A DNA stretch of 64,000 bases from Microbacterium tenebrionis (GTDB lineage Bacteria > Actinomycetota > Actinomycetes > Actinomycetales > Microbacteriaceae): positions 1 through 64,000 of the forward strand of contig NZ_CAHJXQ010000012.1 of NCBI RefSeq assembly GCF_903645325.1, written 5' to 3'. Positions 1 to 8,381 of the stretch are shown piece after piece. Under the pieces are notes generated by a model. That model did no database searches and was not told where the DNA came from. It saw only the letters and a list, made by a program, of their open reading frames with translations. Both the position numbers and the translations under genes were made by a program. Within the stretch, counting starts at the first letter, position 1. Every line of letters starts with the position of its first letter.

Positions 1-73
1 CAGAGGTGCCGAGAGCGCCTTCAAGCTTCGTGCCGCCGACGTCGATCGCGAGCGCGACCTGCTTCTCGGTCAC
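1..73 (-). CDS. ROK-family sugar kinase, N-terminal fragment (runs off the window)
   Basis: Only the first 24 codons are inside the window, starting at a GTG. The visible residues include AIDVGGTKLEGAL, the N-terminal phosphate-binding (DxGGTK) motif of ROK-family glucokinases and repressors. The GTG overlaps the pyrE stop codon by 4 nt (GTGA), so it is probably translationally coupled to pyrE. It cannot be decided here whether this is a glucokinase, another hexose kinase or a regulator. No helix-turn-helix precedes the motif, which favours a kinase. Confidence 0.7.
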   Translation of the reverse strand, partial: MTEKQVALAIDVGGTKLEGALGTS

Positions 74-627
74 TGCGGGTCGAGTCCGAGGTCATCGAGG
101 TCGAAGGCGGCCAGCCACTGCAGCCCCTCGGCCTCGATCGCCGCCTGGGCACCGGTCTTGCGATCGACGATGACTGCGACGGCGACCACCTCGGCTCCCT
201 CGCGGCGCAGGGCCTCGACGGCCTTGAGCGCGGACTGCCCGGTCGTCGACGTGTCCTCGAGCACGATGACGCGCTTGCCTGCGACATCCGCGCCCTCGAT
301 CTGGCGGCCGCGGCCGTGGTCCTTGGGCTCCTTGCGCACGACGAAGGCGTCGAGGGGGCGGTCGGTCTGCACCGACGCGTGCATGACGGAGTTCGCGATC
401 GGGTCGGCACCGAGGGTGAGACCGCCGACGGCGACGACGTCGAGGTCGCCGATGAGGTCGAGCATGATCCGGCCGATCGCGGGAGCTGCGCGATGGTCGA
501 GGGTGAGCTTGCGCATGTCGACGTAGTACGTCGCCTTCTTGCCGCTCGAGAGGGTGAAGTCGCCGTGGAACACCGCCTCATCCTTGATCAGAGCGAGCAG
601 GGATTGGCGGTCGGCTTCGAGAGTCAC
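70..627 (-). CDS. pyrE: Orotate phosphoribosyltransferase
   Basis: This 185-residue cytosolic protein is expected to transfer the phosphoribosyl group of PRPP to orotate, giving OMP in de novo pyrimidine synthesis. The PRPP-binding loop is visible as VLEDTSTTG near residues 122-130, with the two acidic residues that contact the ribose. The flexible catalytic loop RKEPKDHG lies near 98-105, and FTLSSGKKATYYVD near 24-37 is typical of the N-terminal part. The length is normal for bacterial PyrE. It overlaps the following ROK kinase gene by 4 nt. Confidence 0.93.
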   Translation of the reverse strand: MTLEADRQSLLALIKDEAVFHGDFTLSSGKKATYYVDMRKLTLDHRAAPAIGRIMLDLIGDLDVVAVGGLTLGADPIANSVMHASVQTDRPLDAFVVRKEPKDHGRGRQIEGADVAGKRVIVLEDTSTTGQSALKAVEALRREGAEVVAVAVIVDRKTGAQAAIEAEGLQWLAAFDLDDLGLDPQ

Positions 628-687
628 GGCATCCAGTGTATGGCGGTGACGCTATCGTGGCGATGGACCCACAACGGGAGGAGATCC

Positions 688-1224
688 ATGTTCTCGTACG
701 ACCCCTATGCCGAACTGGCCACGCTCCGCGACTTCGCGCCCCTCGAGCTGACCAGCCCCGACTTCGAGGCCGGCGGCCCCTTGCCGTTGTTCGCCTGGTC
801 GGCCGGTCGCGGCGGCGAAGACCGCTCGCCCGGCCTGCAGTGGTCGCAGGCGCCGGAGGGCACCAAGAGCTTCGCCGTGTCGTGCTTCGACCCGGATGCT
901 CCGACCGGATCCGGGTTCTGGCACTGGGCCGCGTTCGATCTGCCGGCCGACACGACCGTGCTGCCCAGCGGCACCGGTGCCGTCGCCGCATTGCCCGCCG
1001 GGGCGAAGGTCCTGCCGAACGAGGCCCGCCTGAAGCAGTACATCGGAGCGGCACCGCCGGAGGGCACCGGCGTCCACCGCTACTTCTTCGTCGTCGACGC
1101 CCTCGACGTCGACAAGCTCGACCTGGACGGCGATGAGACGCCGGCGACGCTCGGGTTCAACCGCCACTTCCACACGCTCGCGCGCGGCGTGCTGATGGGG
1201 ACGGCGGATCCCGCGGAGCGCTGA
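688..1224 (+). CDS. YbhB/YbcL (PEBP)-family protein
   Basis: This 178-residue cytosolic protein belongs to the phosphatidylethanolamine-binding protein (Raf kinase inhibitor-like) family. Its signatures are the DPDAPTGSGFWHW block near residues 71-83 and GVHRYFF near 128-134, which form the family's anion-binding pocket. The physiological ligand of bacterial members is largely unknown. The ATG at 688 was chosen because GGGAGGAG sits just upstream. A TATCGT -10-like box lies at about 653-658. It is divergent from pyrE. Confidence 0.88.
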   Translation: MFSYDPYAELATLRDFAPLELTSPDFEAGGPLPLFAWSAGRGGEDRSPGLQWSQAPEGTKSFAVSCFDPDAPTGSGFWHWAAFDLPADTTVLPSGTGAVAALPAGAKVLPNEARLKQYIGAAPPEGTGVHRYFFVVDALDVDKLDLDGDETPATLGFNRHFHTLARGVLMGTADPAER

Positions 1225-1258
1225 GGCTGGGTGGGCGTCGAACGTCCGACCCCGCCCG

Positions 1259-1264
1259 TAGGCT
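1259..1264 (+). promoter_or_regulatory. Leaderless-type -10 box for xthA
   Basis: TAGGCT ends 7 nt before the ATG at 1272 and there is no Shine-Dalgarno sequence between them. Transcription would therefore begin at or beside the start codon. The same layout recurs at many genes in this window. Confidence 0.55.
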
Positions 1265-1271
1265 GGATGCC

Positions 1272-2117
1272 ATGCGTCTGGCCACCTGGAACATCAACTC
1301 GATTCGCACCCGCGTCTCGCGCGCCGTCGACTTCGCCGTCCGCGAAGACATCGACGTGCTCGCACTGCAGGAGATCAAGTGCAAGCCGGAGCAGTTCCCC
1401 TATGAGCCGTTCGAGGCGGCCGGGTACCACGTCGAGGCGCACGGTCTGAACCAGTGGAACGGCGTCGCGATCGCCAGCCGCCTGCCGATCACCGATGTCG
1501 AAACTTCGTTCGCGGGGATGCCGGGCTTCGCGAAGGGCCACGAGGGCCCGGATGCTCCGCTCGAGGCGCGCGCGCTGGGCGCGACGATCGACGGCATGAA
1601 GGTGTGGAGCCTGTACGTGCCCAACGGCCGCTCACTCGACGACCCGCACTACGCGTACAAGCTGCACTGGCTCGACGAGCTGCGCAAGGCAACGGCCGCC
1701 GAGTTGCAGGCGAAGCCCGATCTGCCGCTCGCGCTCGTCGGAGACTTCAACATCATCCCCTTCCCGGAGGACAACGGCGACCCCGACATCGTCGAGGGCG
1801 TCTCGACGCACGTCTCACCGCAGGAGCGGGAGGCGTTCTTCGCACTGAAGGATGCCGGCGTCACCGATGTCGTCCGCCCCCTCCTGCCCGAGGGATTCAC
1901 GTACTGGGACTACCAGCGCCTGAAGTTCCCGCGCAACGAGGGCATCCGCATCGACTTCATCCTGGGTTCGCGTGCGCTGGCGGACGCCGTGACCGGAGCA
2001 TCCATCCATCGCAACGAGCGCAAGGGCGAGCAGCCCAGCGACCACGTCCCGGTGGTCGTCGACCTCGCCTTCGGCGCTGCCGAGGACGACGACGACATGC
2101 CGATGATCTTCGCCTGA
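1272..2117 (+). CDS. xthA: Exodeoxyribonuclease III (AP endonuclease)
   Basis: This 281-residue enzyme of the exonuclease III/APE1 fold should cut DNA at abasic sites and remove 3' blocking groups in base-excision repair. Visible motifs are WNINS at residues 6-10, LQEIKC with the metal-binding Glu near 34, VGDFNI in the middle and the C-terminal SDHVPV with the catalytic Asp-His. The protein has an acidic tail (EDDDD). It is probably a single transcription unit from a leaderless promoter. Confidence 0.93.
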   Translation: MRLATWNINSIRTRVSRAVDFAVREDIDVLALQEIKCKPEQFPYEPFEAAGYHVEAHGLNQWNGVAIASRLPITDVETSFAGMPGFAKGHEGPDAPLEARALGATIDGMKVWSLYVPNGRSLDDPHYAYKLHWLDELRKATAAELQAKPDLPLALVGDFNIIPFPEDNGDPDIVEGVSTHVSPQEREAFFALKDAGVTDVVRPLLPEGFTYWDYQRLKFPRNEGIRIDFILGSRALADAVTGASIHRNERKGEQPSDHVPVVVDLAFGAAEDDDDMPMIFA

Positions 2118-2195
2118 CGCTCAGCTGCCATCGTGCCGGTGCGCACGGGCCGCAGAATCCCTCGCAGGGCGGATGCCGCGGCATCCCCTCCCCCG

Positions 2196-2201
2196 TACCG
2201 T
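2196..2201 (+). promoter_or_regulatory. Leaderless-type -10 box for the histidine kinase operon
   Basis: TACCGT ends 6 nt before the ATG at 2208, with no ribosome-binding site between them. Confidence 0.5.
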
Positions 2202-2207
2202 TGAGAC

Positions 2208-3467
2208 ATGTCCGCATCATCCCGCGCACTGACGCCGCGCCAGCGTCAGGCCGACGCACTGCTGGCCGTCGTCGTGTTCGTCGCCGGTGTCATCAGCGCA
2301 GCCCTGTCGGCGATCTCCGAGATCTACGGCGACGACCAGGCTCCGCTGTGGCAGGCCCTGATCTACCTCGCGGTGGTGTCCGCACCACTGGCATTCCGGC
2401 GCGTGTGGCCGGCACCCGTCGCGATCCTCGTCTCCGTGGCGTACTTCGTCTCGGTCACCCTCCATCTGCCAGAGATCTACGCCGGCAACATCGCCGTGTT
2501 CATCGCCCTGTACACAGTGGGGGCATGGATGGCGAACCGCCGCGCCGCGATGATCGTGCGCCTCGCGATCATCGTCGGGATGTTCGCGTGGCTCCTGATC
2601 ACGATGTACCGCGACGCGATCGACACCGCCCGCGAGGAGGACGTGATCGCCGGCGCCATGTCGCCCTACCTCGCGTTCATGCTTCTGAACCTGCTGATCA
2701 ACGTGCTGTACTTCGCCGGCGCGTACTTCTTCGGCGAGCACGCCTGGCGCTCCGCCATGCAGCGTCAGGCGCTCGAACAACGCACGGCCGACCTGGAGCG
2801 CGAGCGGGAGGTGACCGCCGCGCAGGCCGTCGCGCTCGAGCGGGTGCGAATCGCACGCGAGCTGCACGACGTCGTCGCTCACCACGTGTCGGTGATGGGC
2901 GTGCAGGCGGGCGCCGCGCGCATGGTCATCGATCAGGACCCGCAGAAGTCGAAGGAGCTGCTCGGCGGCATCGAGACCTCGGCGCGCGAGGCGATCGGCG
3001 AGCTGCGGCACCTGCTCGAGACGCTGCGCTCGTCGGATACCGAAGCAGACGACGCCCCGTCGACGGTCGGACTCTCGGACCTGCCCGAGCTCGCCGCGGC
3101 ATCCTCCGCCGCCGGGCTACCGACCGCGTTCACCACGGTCGGCGAGGAGCGCCCCGTGCCGTCGGTCGTGCAGGTGAGCCTGTACCGGATCGCGCAGGAG
3201 TCGCTCACGAACGCGCGCCGCCACGCCGGCCCCGCCGCCACCGCGGATGTGCGCCTGCGTTACACCGAGCGCGAGGTCGAGCTCGAGATCGTCAACACCG
3301 GTCGCCGGGTGCTCACACCGCGACCAGGGTTGGGGCAGCTCGGCATGCGCGAGCGCGCCCTCGCCTCCGGCGGCGTGATCGAGTCGGCGCCGCGCGAGCG
3401 GGGCGGCTGGCGGGTGCGTGTGCAGGTGCCGCTCACCGCACCGGCTCTGACGGGAGCGATCTCGTGA
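2208..3467 (+). CDS. Two-component sensor histidine kinase, NarL/DesK type
   Basis: This 419-residue membrane kinase has about five or six transmembrane helices in residues 18-175, then a charged coiled-coil linker at about 183-212. The HisKA_3 dimerisation domain follows, with the phospho-acceptor His near 220 in ARELHDVVAHH. The C-terminal HATPase_c domain shows an N-box (QESLTNARRHA) and a glycine-rich lid (GLGQLGMRERA). There is no large extracytoplasmic sensor domain, so it probably senses a membrane or intramembrane signal. It overlaps its response regulator by 4 nt (GTGA), which fits co-translation. The signal is unknown. Confidence 0.9.
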   Translation: MSASSRALTPRQRQADALLAVVVFVAGVISAALSAISEIYGDDQAPLWQALIYLAVVSAPLAFRRVWPAPVAILVSVAYFVSVTLHLPEIYAGNIAVFIALYTVGAWMANRRAAMIVRLAIIVGMFAWLLITMYRDAIDTAREEDVIAGAMSPYLAFMLLNLLINVLYFAGAYFFGEHAWRSAMQRQALEQRTADLEREREVTAAQAVALERVRIARELHDVVAHHVSVMGVQAGAARMVIDQDPQKSKELLGGIETSAREAIGELRHLLETLRSSDTEADDAPSTVGLSDLPELAAASSAAGLPTAFTTVGEERPVPSVVQVSLYRIAQESLTNARRHAGPAATADVRLRYTEREVELEIVNTGRRVLTPRPGLGQLGMRERALASGGVIESAPRERGGWRVRVQVPLTAPALTGAIS

Positions 3468-4165
3468 GCGACCCGATCCGCGTGCTGCTCGTCGACGATC
3501 ACGCGATGCTGCGGGCCGGGTTCCGGACCATCCTCGACAGCCAGCCGGACATCACGGTGGTCGGCGAGGCCGCGACAGGCGCCGAGGCGGTGGCGCAGGC
3601 ATCCGCCCTCAGACCTGACGTCGTCAGCATGGATGTGCAGATGCCCGACATGGACGGCATCGAAGCCACCCGCCGCATCGTCGCCGATCCTGAGGTGCAC
3701 GCGTCGATCGCGATCGTGACGACGTTCGATCGGGACGACTACCTGTTCAGCGCGCTGGACGCCGGCGCAAGCGGTTTCCTGTTGAAGAACAGCAGTCCGG
3801 AGGACCTCGTCTCAGCCGTCCGCGTGCTGGCGGCGGGCGACGGGATGCTGGCGCCGGAAGTGACGCGTCGTGTCGTTCAACGCTACGCCTCGTCGCCACG
3901 CGAGGGTCAGGCGACGCCGGCATCCGCGCCTGTCGAGCTCGCCGAGCCGTTCACCGATCGTGAGGCCGAGGTGCTCGCGCTCATGGCCGAGGCGATGAGC
4001 AACGCCGAGATCGCCGCACGGCTGTTCATCGGCGAGGCGACCGTGAAGACGCACGTCTCGCGCATCCTGCACAAGCTCGGCGCGCGCGAACCGGGTGCAG
4101 GCGGTGGTGCTGGCCCTGCGGGGTGGGCTGGCGTAGCCACTTCCTTTCGGATGACTCCCCGGTAA
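3464..4165 (+). CDS. NarL/LuxR-family response regulator with an apparent C-terminal frameshift
   Basis: The gene reads as 233 residues. The receiver domain has acidic Asp11/Asp12, phospho-acceptor Asp57 (SMDVQMPDMDG), Thr86/87 and Lys108. A LuxR-type helix-turn-helix occupies about residues 165-212. After HKLGAR the frame runs into low-complexity Gly/Ala residues and an unrelated tail. If one A is removed near 4089-4090 the reading becomes ARDRVQAVVLALRGGLA and stops at TAG 4134-4136, which is the canonical end of this family. This points to a single-base insertion, real or a sequencing error, that replaces the last helix. It is the partner of the upstream kinase. Confidence 0.85.
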   Translation: MSDPIRVLLVDDHAMLRAGFRTILDSQPDITVVGEAATGAEAVAQASALRPDVVSMDVQMPDMDGIEATRRIVADPEVHASIAIVTTFDRDDYLFSALDAGASGFLLKNSSPEDLVSAVRVLAAGDGMLAPEVTRRVVQRYASSPREGQATPASAPVELAEPFTDREAEVLALMAEAMSNAEIAARLFIGEATVKTHVSRILHKLGAREPGAGGGAGPAGWAGVATSFRMTPR

Positions 4166-4191
4166 GATCGATTCCGAAACGCAAGGAATCG
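4163..4191 (+). promoter_or_regulatory. Promoter and inverted-repeat operator of the AbrB/VapC module
   Basis: A TAAGAT -10 box at 4163-4168 is followed by a 7-bp inverted repeat, CGATTCC (4169-4175) and GGAATCG (4185-4191), between the promoter and the ribosome-binding site. This position suits autorepression by the AbrB-type antitoxin, as is usual for such modules. The binding itself is inferred. Confidence 0.5.
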
Positions 4192-4200
4192 GAGAAGGCC

Positions 4201-4464
4201 GTGTCCACTGCAACGATGACGAGCAAGGGGCAGATCACCGTGCCCAAGGACGTGCGAGAAGACCTGGGGCTCGTCCCCGGATCGAAGGTGATGTTCGTGA
4301 AGCTGCCGAACGGGCAGTACAACGTGGTACCGCGCACCGGGAAGATCCAGGATCTCTTCGGCATGCTTCACCAGCCCGGCGTGCCGGCCATGACGATCGA
4401 AGAGATCAATGACGCGATTGCCGAGGGGGGCGCGGAGAGCGGCATGCGCGGGATGGAGGGCTGA
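4201..4464 (+). CDS. AbrB/SpoVT-type antitoxin
   Basis: This 87-residue protein has an N-terminal swapped-hairpin AbrB domain, visible in ATMTSKGQITVPKDVRE and the LGLVPGSKVMF strand. These domains bind DNA as dimers. The C-terminal 40 residues would wrap and neutralise the toxin. The GTG at 4201 was chosen because GGAGAAGG lies 3-10 nt upstream and the AbrB fold starts right after it. The next gene, a PIN-domain toxin, begins 1 nt after the stop, so the pair is a type II toxin-antitoxin operon. An inverted repeat precedes it. Confidence 0.85.
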   Translation: MSTATMTSKGQITVPKDVREDLGLVPGSKVMFVKLPNGQYNVVPRTGKIQDLFGMLHQPGVPAMTIEEINDAIAEGGAESGMRGMEG

Positions 4465-4465
4465 G

Positions 4466-4876
4466 GTGTTCCCATACGGATCACTGACCGGCATCGATAC
4501 GAACGTGATCCTGCGGGCGGTGCTGCAGGATCACGATGAGCAGACGCCACTTGCCCAGCAGGCGCTCTCGAGCCTCACCAAGGACTCCCCGGGTTTCATC
4601 ACGTTCGTCACGTTGGCCGAGGTGTACTGGGTGCTCGCGCGCGGGCGCCGATTCGACAAGCCGGCTTGTCTCGGGGTCATCCGACGTCTGATCGAGAGCG
4701 ACACCCTCGAGTTCGACGACGGCGAGGGCGTCGTGCGAGCGCTTCACCTCGCCGAGGAGGGCGCGGACTTCGCGGACGCCCTGATCCAGGTCACGATGGA
4801 GCAGTTCGGCGCGACCGAGACGGTGACGTTCGACCGCACGGCATCCGAACGTCTGGGCTGGCGACTGCTGGAATGA
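4466..4876 (+). CDS. VapC-type PIN-domain ribonuclease toxin
   Basis: This 136-residue protein carries the acidic residues of the PIN nuclease active site: Asp in GIDTNVILRA near the N-terminus, Glu in TLAEVYWVL, Asp in ADFADALI and Asp in VTFDRTA. Such toxins cut tRNA, rRNA or mRNA when released from the antitoxin. The exact target cannot be predicted. The GTG at 4466 was chosen for its GGAGG at about 4455-4459 and its 1-nt spacing from the antitoxin stop. It is likely transcribed only with the antitoxin. Confidence 0.85.
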   Translation: MFPYGSLTGIDTNVILRAVLQDHDEQTPLAQQALSSLTKDSPGFITFVTLAEVYWVLARGRRFDKPACLGVIRRLIESDTLEFDDGEGVVRALHLAEEGADFADALIQVTMEQFGATETVTFDRTASERLGWRLLE

Positions 4877-4901
4877 ATGACCCGCGAAGAGAGCTCTGGC
4901 G

Positions 4902-4933
4902 GGTCGTTGAGCGAGCGGAGCGAGACGAAGCGG
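4902..4933. repeat. GTTGAGCGAGC-type intergenic repeat
   Basis: The stretch contains GTCGTTGAGCGAGCGGAGCG followed by AGACGAAGCGG, built from short GAGCGAG/CGAGACGA units. I recall similar sequences as dispersed repeats in Microbacteriaceae, but only one copy is visible here. It lies just downstream of vapC and could aid transcript ending. Confidence 0.4.
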
Positions 4934-5015
4934 GGTGAGCGAGCAGCCGGAGGCGACGAGTCGAACCTGTCCCCGGCACTATTCCTCTGGATACGAAGTC
5001 CCTGAACCGGCCCGA

Positions 5016-5021
5016 TACGCT
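5016..5021 (+). promoter_or_regulatory. Leaderless-type -10 box for benE
   Basis: TACGCT ends 6 nt before the ATG at 5028, and no Shine-Dalgarno sequence lies between them. It supports the 5028 start over upstream in-frame codons. Confidence 0.5.
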
Positions 5022-5027
5022 CGGCCT

Positions 5028-6200
5028 ATGAGCGAGATGCCCGCACCGGTGTCCCGGCCGATCATGGCCGGGGTCGTCACGGCGCTCGTCGGGTTCACCA
5101 GTTCGTTCGCCGTGGTGCTCACCGGGCTCTCCGCGGTCGGCGCATCGCCGGGCGAAGCCGCCAGCGGTCTGCTCGCCCTGAGCATCACGATGGGCCTGTC
5201 GTGCATCGCGCTCGCATGGCGGTATCGGATGCCGATCACAGTCGCCTGGTCGACGCCGGGAGCCGCGCTGCTCGCAGCGACGGGTGTCGTCGATGGCGGG
5301 TGGCCGGCGGCCATCGGGGCATTCCTGCTGGTAGCCGCCCTCACGATTCTCGCGGGACTATGGCCCGGCTTCGGCCGCCTGATCGCACAGATTCCGGCAT
5401 CCATAGCCCAGGCGATGCTCGCGGGCGTGCTCCTGCCGCTGTGTCTCGCGCCGATCCTGGGCATCGCGGAGAACCCGTGGGGAGTGCTGCCGGTGCTGCT
5501 CACCTGGCTGGTCGTCGCTCGGTTCGCCCCGCGGTGGGCGGTGCCGCTGGCGTTCGTCGCCGCGGCGATCGTCGTGGGAGTCGACACGGTCCGCAGCGGC
5601 GCCGCGGTGGACGCCGGTCTGCTCGTGCCGCGCCTGGAGCTGACTGCGCCGACCTTCACGATCGGGGCTGTCGTGGGGATCGCCCTGCCGCTGTTCGTGG
5701 TCACGATGGCGTCGCAGAACGTGCCGGGCGTCGCGATCATGCGCAGCTTCGGATACGAGGTGCCGTGGCGGCCGGCGATGTTCGTGACCGGCATCGGCAC
5801 GGCTCTGGGCGCCCCGGCGGGCGGCCACGGCATCAACCTCGCCGCGATCAGTGCGGCGCTCGCCGCAGCTCCCGACGCCGACCCCGATCCGAAGCGCCGC
5901 TGGGTGGCCGGGGTGTCGACGGGTGTCTCGTACCTCGTACTGGGCCCGTGCGCTGCGGCGTTCGCGGCGCTGGTCGCACTCGCGCCCGCCGCCGTGATCC
6001 CCGCCGTCGCCGGAGTGGCGCTGTTCGCCGCGCTCGGCTCCGCGGTGCACCAGGCCGTCGCCGACCCGAGCGAGCGGATGCCGGCGATCGTCGCCTTCCT
6101 CATCGCGGCATCCGGAGTGTCCTTCGCCGGCATCAGCGCAGCGTTCTGGGCCCTCGTCGCCGGACTCGCCGTGCGCGCGGTGCTGACCTTCCGACGCTGA
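5028..6200 (+). CDS. benE: BenE-family inner-membrane transporter
   Basis: This 390-residue integral membrane protein has about 11-12 hydrophobic helices across its whole length. Family hallmarks include ITVAWSTPGAALLA near residues 70-83 and the APAGGHGINLAAIS segment near 262-275. BenE proteins import benzoate with protons. No benzoate catabolic genes are beside it, so the substrate may be another aromatic or organic acid. An earlier in-frame start would add 31 non-hydrophobic residues and is less likely given the leaderless promoter. Confidence 0.85.
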   Translation: MSEMPAPVSRPIMAGVVTALVGFTSSFAVVLTGLSAVGASPGEAASGLLALSITMGLSCIALAWRYRMPITVAWSTPGAALLAATGVVDGGWPAAIGAFLLVAALTILAGLWPGFGRLIAQIPASIAQAMLAGVLLPLCLAPILGIAENPWGVLPVLLTWLVVARFAPRWAVPLAFVAAAIVVGVDTVRSGAAVDAGLLVPRLELTAPTFTIGAVVGIALPLFVVTMASQNVPGVAIMRSFGYEVPWRPAMFVTGIGTALGAPAGGHGINLAAISAALAAAPDADPDPKRRWVAGVSTGVSYLVLGPCAAAFAALVALAPAAVIPAVAGVALFAALGSAVHQAVADPSERMPAIVAFLIAASGVSFAGISAAFWALVAGLAVRAVLTFRR

Positions 6201-6265
6201 GTCCGCCCCTGGGGTGACCTGCGATATCCGCCGCAGGGGGGATGCCGCCACGGCGGTCCGGTCCC

Positions 6266-6271
6266 TAGCGT
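6266..6271 (+). promoter_or_regulatory. Leaderless-type -10 box for the ABC exporter operon
   Basis: TAGCGT ends 6 nt before the ATG at 6278. A GGAGG sequence overlaps the gap, so initiation might be either leaderless or weakly Shine-Dalgarno-led. Confidence 0.45.
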
Positions 6272-6277
6272 GGAGGC

Positions 6278-7171
6278 ATGACAGGAACCCTCCAGCTGCA
6301 GGGCGTCACGAAGAGCTACGGCTCACGGCGCGTGCTCGACGACATCTCCTTCCCCGTACGCGCCGGCCAGCTCACCGGCTTCGTCGGCGGCAACGGCGCC
6401 GGCAAGACGACGACGATGCGGATCATCCTCGGCCTGCTCGTCGCGGACGGCGGCAGCGTCACCCTCGGCGGCTCGGAGCTCACCGGCGACATCCGCCGCC
6501 AGTTCGGCTACATGCCCGAGGAGCGCGGCCTGTACCCGAAGATGAAGGTGCTCGAGCAGATCGTGTACTTCGCGCGGCTGCACGGACTCTCCAAGGCGGA
6601 TGCCACCGCCAAGGCGACCGCCCTGCTCGGCGAGCTCGGGCTCGAGGAGCGGCTGAACGACAACATCGAGACGTTGTCGCTGGGCAACCAGCAGCGCGCC
6701 CAGATCGCGGCATCCCTCGTCCACGAACCGGAGGTGCTCATCCTCGACGAGCCGTTCTCGGGTCTGGACCCGATCGCCGTCGAGACCGTCGCGGGGGTGC
6801 TGCAGGAGCGCGCGTCGCGCGGGGTGTCGGTGCTGTTCTCGTCGCACCAGCTCGACGTCGTCGAGCGGCTGTGCGACGACCTCGTCATCATCGCCGGCGG
6901 CACGATCCGTGCGGCCGGCGCCCGCGACGAGCTGCGCGAGCAGTTCGCAGCTCCCCGATGGGAGCTCAGCGGCACGGGCGACGTCGGCTGGCTGCGCGAT
7001 GAGCCCGGCGTCAGCGTCGTCGACTTCGAGGGCGGCAGCGCCGTGTTCGACGCCGAGCACCCCGCGATCGCGCAGCGCGTTCTGCGCCGGGCCATGCAGG
7101 ACGGCGACGTCAGCCGGTTCGGCCCGCAGCATCCCACCCTCGCCCAGATCTTCAAGGAGGTCATCCAGTGA
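6278..7171 (+). CDS. ABC transporter ATP-binding protein (NatA-like, ABC-2 export type)
   Basis: This 297-residue ATPase has Walker A GGNGAGKTT at residues 37-45, an ABC signature LSLGNQQRAQ (a variant of LSGGQ), Walker B VLILDEPFSGLDP and the switch His in FSSHQLD. The C-terminal 70 residues form the extension typical of ABC-2 exporters of the NatAB type. It should drive export through the permease encoded next, with which it overlaps by 4 nt. The substrate (sodium, drug or lipid) is not apparent. Confidence 0.9.
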   Translation: MTGTLQLQGVTKSYGSRRVLDDISFPVRAGQLTGFVGGNGAGKTTTMRIILGLLVADGGSVTLGGSELTGDIRRQFGYMPEERGLYPKMKVLEQIVYFARLHGLSKADATAKATALLGELGLEERLNDNIETLSLGNQQRAQIAASLVHEPEVLILDEPFSGLDPIAVETVAGVLQERASRGVSVLFSSHQLDVVERLCDDLVIIAGGTIRAAGARDELREQFAAPRWELSGTGDVGWLRDEPGVSVVDFEGGSAVFDAEHPAIAQRVLRRAMQDGDVSRFGPQHPTLAQIFKEVIQ

Positions 7172-8262
7172 ACGCGTCTCCTGCCGCCGTCTCCAGCGCC
7201 CAGGGCATCTGGCTCGTCGCCGAGCGCGAGCTGAGCACGAAGCTGCGCAGCAAGGCCTATCTCATCTCCACCGGCATTCTGCTGCTGATCGTCCTGGCGG
7301 GCGTGATCTGGGCGGGCGTCTCGTCGGCCAATCCGTCGTCGACGCCGGTCGCGGCCACGGCCGGGGCGGCATCCGCCCTGGAGGATCTCGGCGGGTACGA
7401 CGTGACCGAGGTCGGCGATCGGGATGCCGCGGCGGCCCTCGTCGAGTCCGGCGAGGTCGATGCGGCCGTCGTCGACGACGCGTCGTCTGCGACCGGGATC
7501 GTCATCATCGCCGACGAGGAGGCTCCGCAGGAACTTCTGATGGCGCTGTCGGTGACGCCCGAGGTCGAACTGCTCAGCCCCGATGCCGCTCCCGGCCCGC
7601 TGCGCTATCTGCTCGGCATCGCCTTCGGGCTGGTGTTCATGATGGCCGCGATGATGTTCGGGACTCCGATCGCGACGAGCGTCGTGGAGGAGAAGCAGAC
7701 CCGCGTCATCGAGATCCTGCTCTCGAGCATCCCCGCACGGGTGCTGCTGGCCGGAAAGGTGATCGGCAACACGATCCTCGCGATCTCGCAGATCCTGCTG
7801 CTCGTAGCGGTCGGAACGGTCGGGCTCATCGTCACCGGGCAGACCGAGATCCTCGCCGGCCTCGGCGGCCCGGTCGTCTGGTTCGCCGTGTTCTTCCTGT
7901 TCGGGTTCATCCTGCTCGCGGCGATGTTCGCGGCGGCGGGGTCGATGGTGTCGCGCCAGGAGGACGTCGGCGCCACGATGACCCCGGTGATGTATCTGAC
8001 GATGATCCCGTACTTCCTCGTGATCTTCTTCGGCGACAATCCGGTCGTGATGACGGTGCTCTCGTACGTGCCGTTCTCGGCGCCGGTCGGGATGCCGATC
8101 CGCCTGTTCTTCAACGAGGCCGAGTGGTGGGAGCCGCTGCTGTCGCTGGTGATCATGCTCGTCGCGTGCGTCGTCGTCATCGCGCTCGGCGCCAAGATCT
8201 ATGAGAACTCGCTGCTGAAGATGGGGGCGCGGGTGAAGTTCCGCGAGGCGCTGCGCGGCTGA
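7168..8262 (+). CDS. ABC-2 type permease (NatB-like)
   Basis: This 364-residue membrane protein has one N-terminal helix at about residues 31-51, a roughly 100-residue extracytoplasmic domain, then about five helices from residue 148 to 350. The conserved VVEEKQTRVIEILLSSI block of the ABC-2/NatB family lies near 171-187. It begins with a GTG that overlaps the stop of the ATPase gene. Together they form a two-gene exporter. No regulator is adjacent. Confidence 0.88.
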   Translation: MNASPAAVSSAQGIWLVAERELSTKLRSKAYLISTGILLLIVLAGVIWAGVSSANPSSTPVAATAGAASALEDLGGYDVTEVGDRDAAAALVESGEVDAAVVDDASSATGIVIIADEEAPQELLMALSVTPEVELLSPDAAPGPLRYLLGIAFGLVFMMAAMMFGTPIATSVVEEKQTRVIEILLSSIPARVLLAGKVIGNTILAISQILLLVAVGTVGLIVTGQTEILAGLGGPVVWFAVFFLFGFILLAAMFAAAGSMVSRQEDVGATMTPVMYLTMIPYFLVIFFGDNPVVMTVLSYVPFSAPVGMPIRLFFNEAEWWEPLLSLVIMLVACVVVIALGAKIYENSLLKMGARVKFREALRG

Positions 8263-8381
8263 GGGATGCGAGGACGATCATGTCGCCGCATGACAGGGAA
8301 ATATGTGCCCGCATAGATGCGTTCTAGACTGCTGAACGCGGACGACGGGGTCGGCACAGGCTTCGACCCCGAAAGGCACCC

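Noticed and set aside
1454..3463. Long plus-strand frame continuous with the response regulator
   Set aside because: It reads xthA and the histidine kinase out of frame into Arg-rich nonsense. The real gene starts at GTG 3464.
4979..6133. A 384-codon open frame on the minus strand opposite benE
   Set aside because: It is antisense to a clear membrane transporter. Its translation is rich in Ala, Thr and Ser with no domain, as expected from GC-rich codon periodicity.
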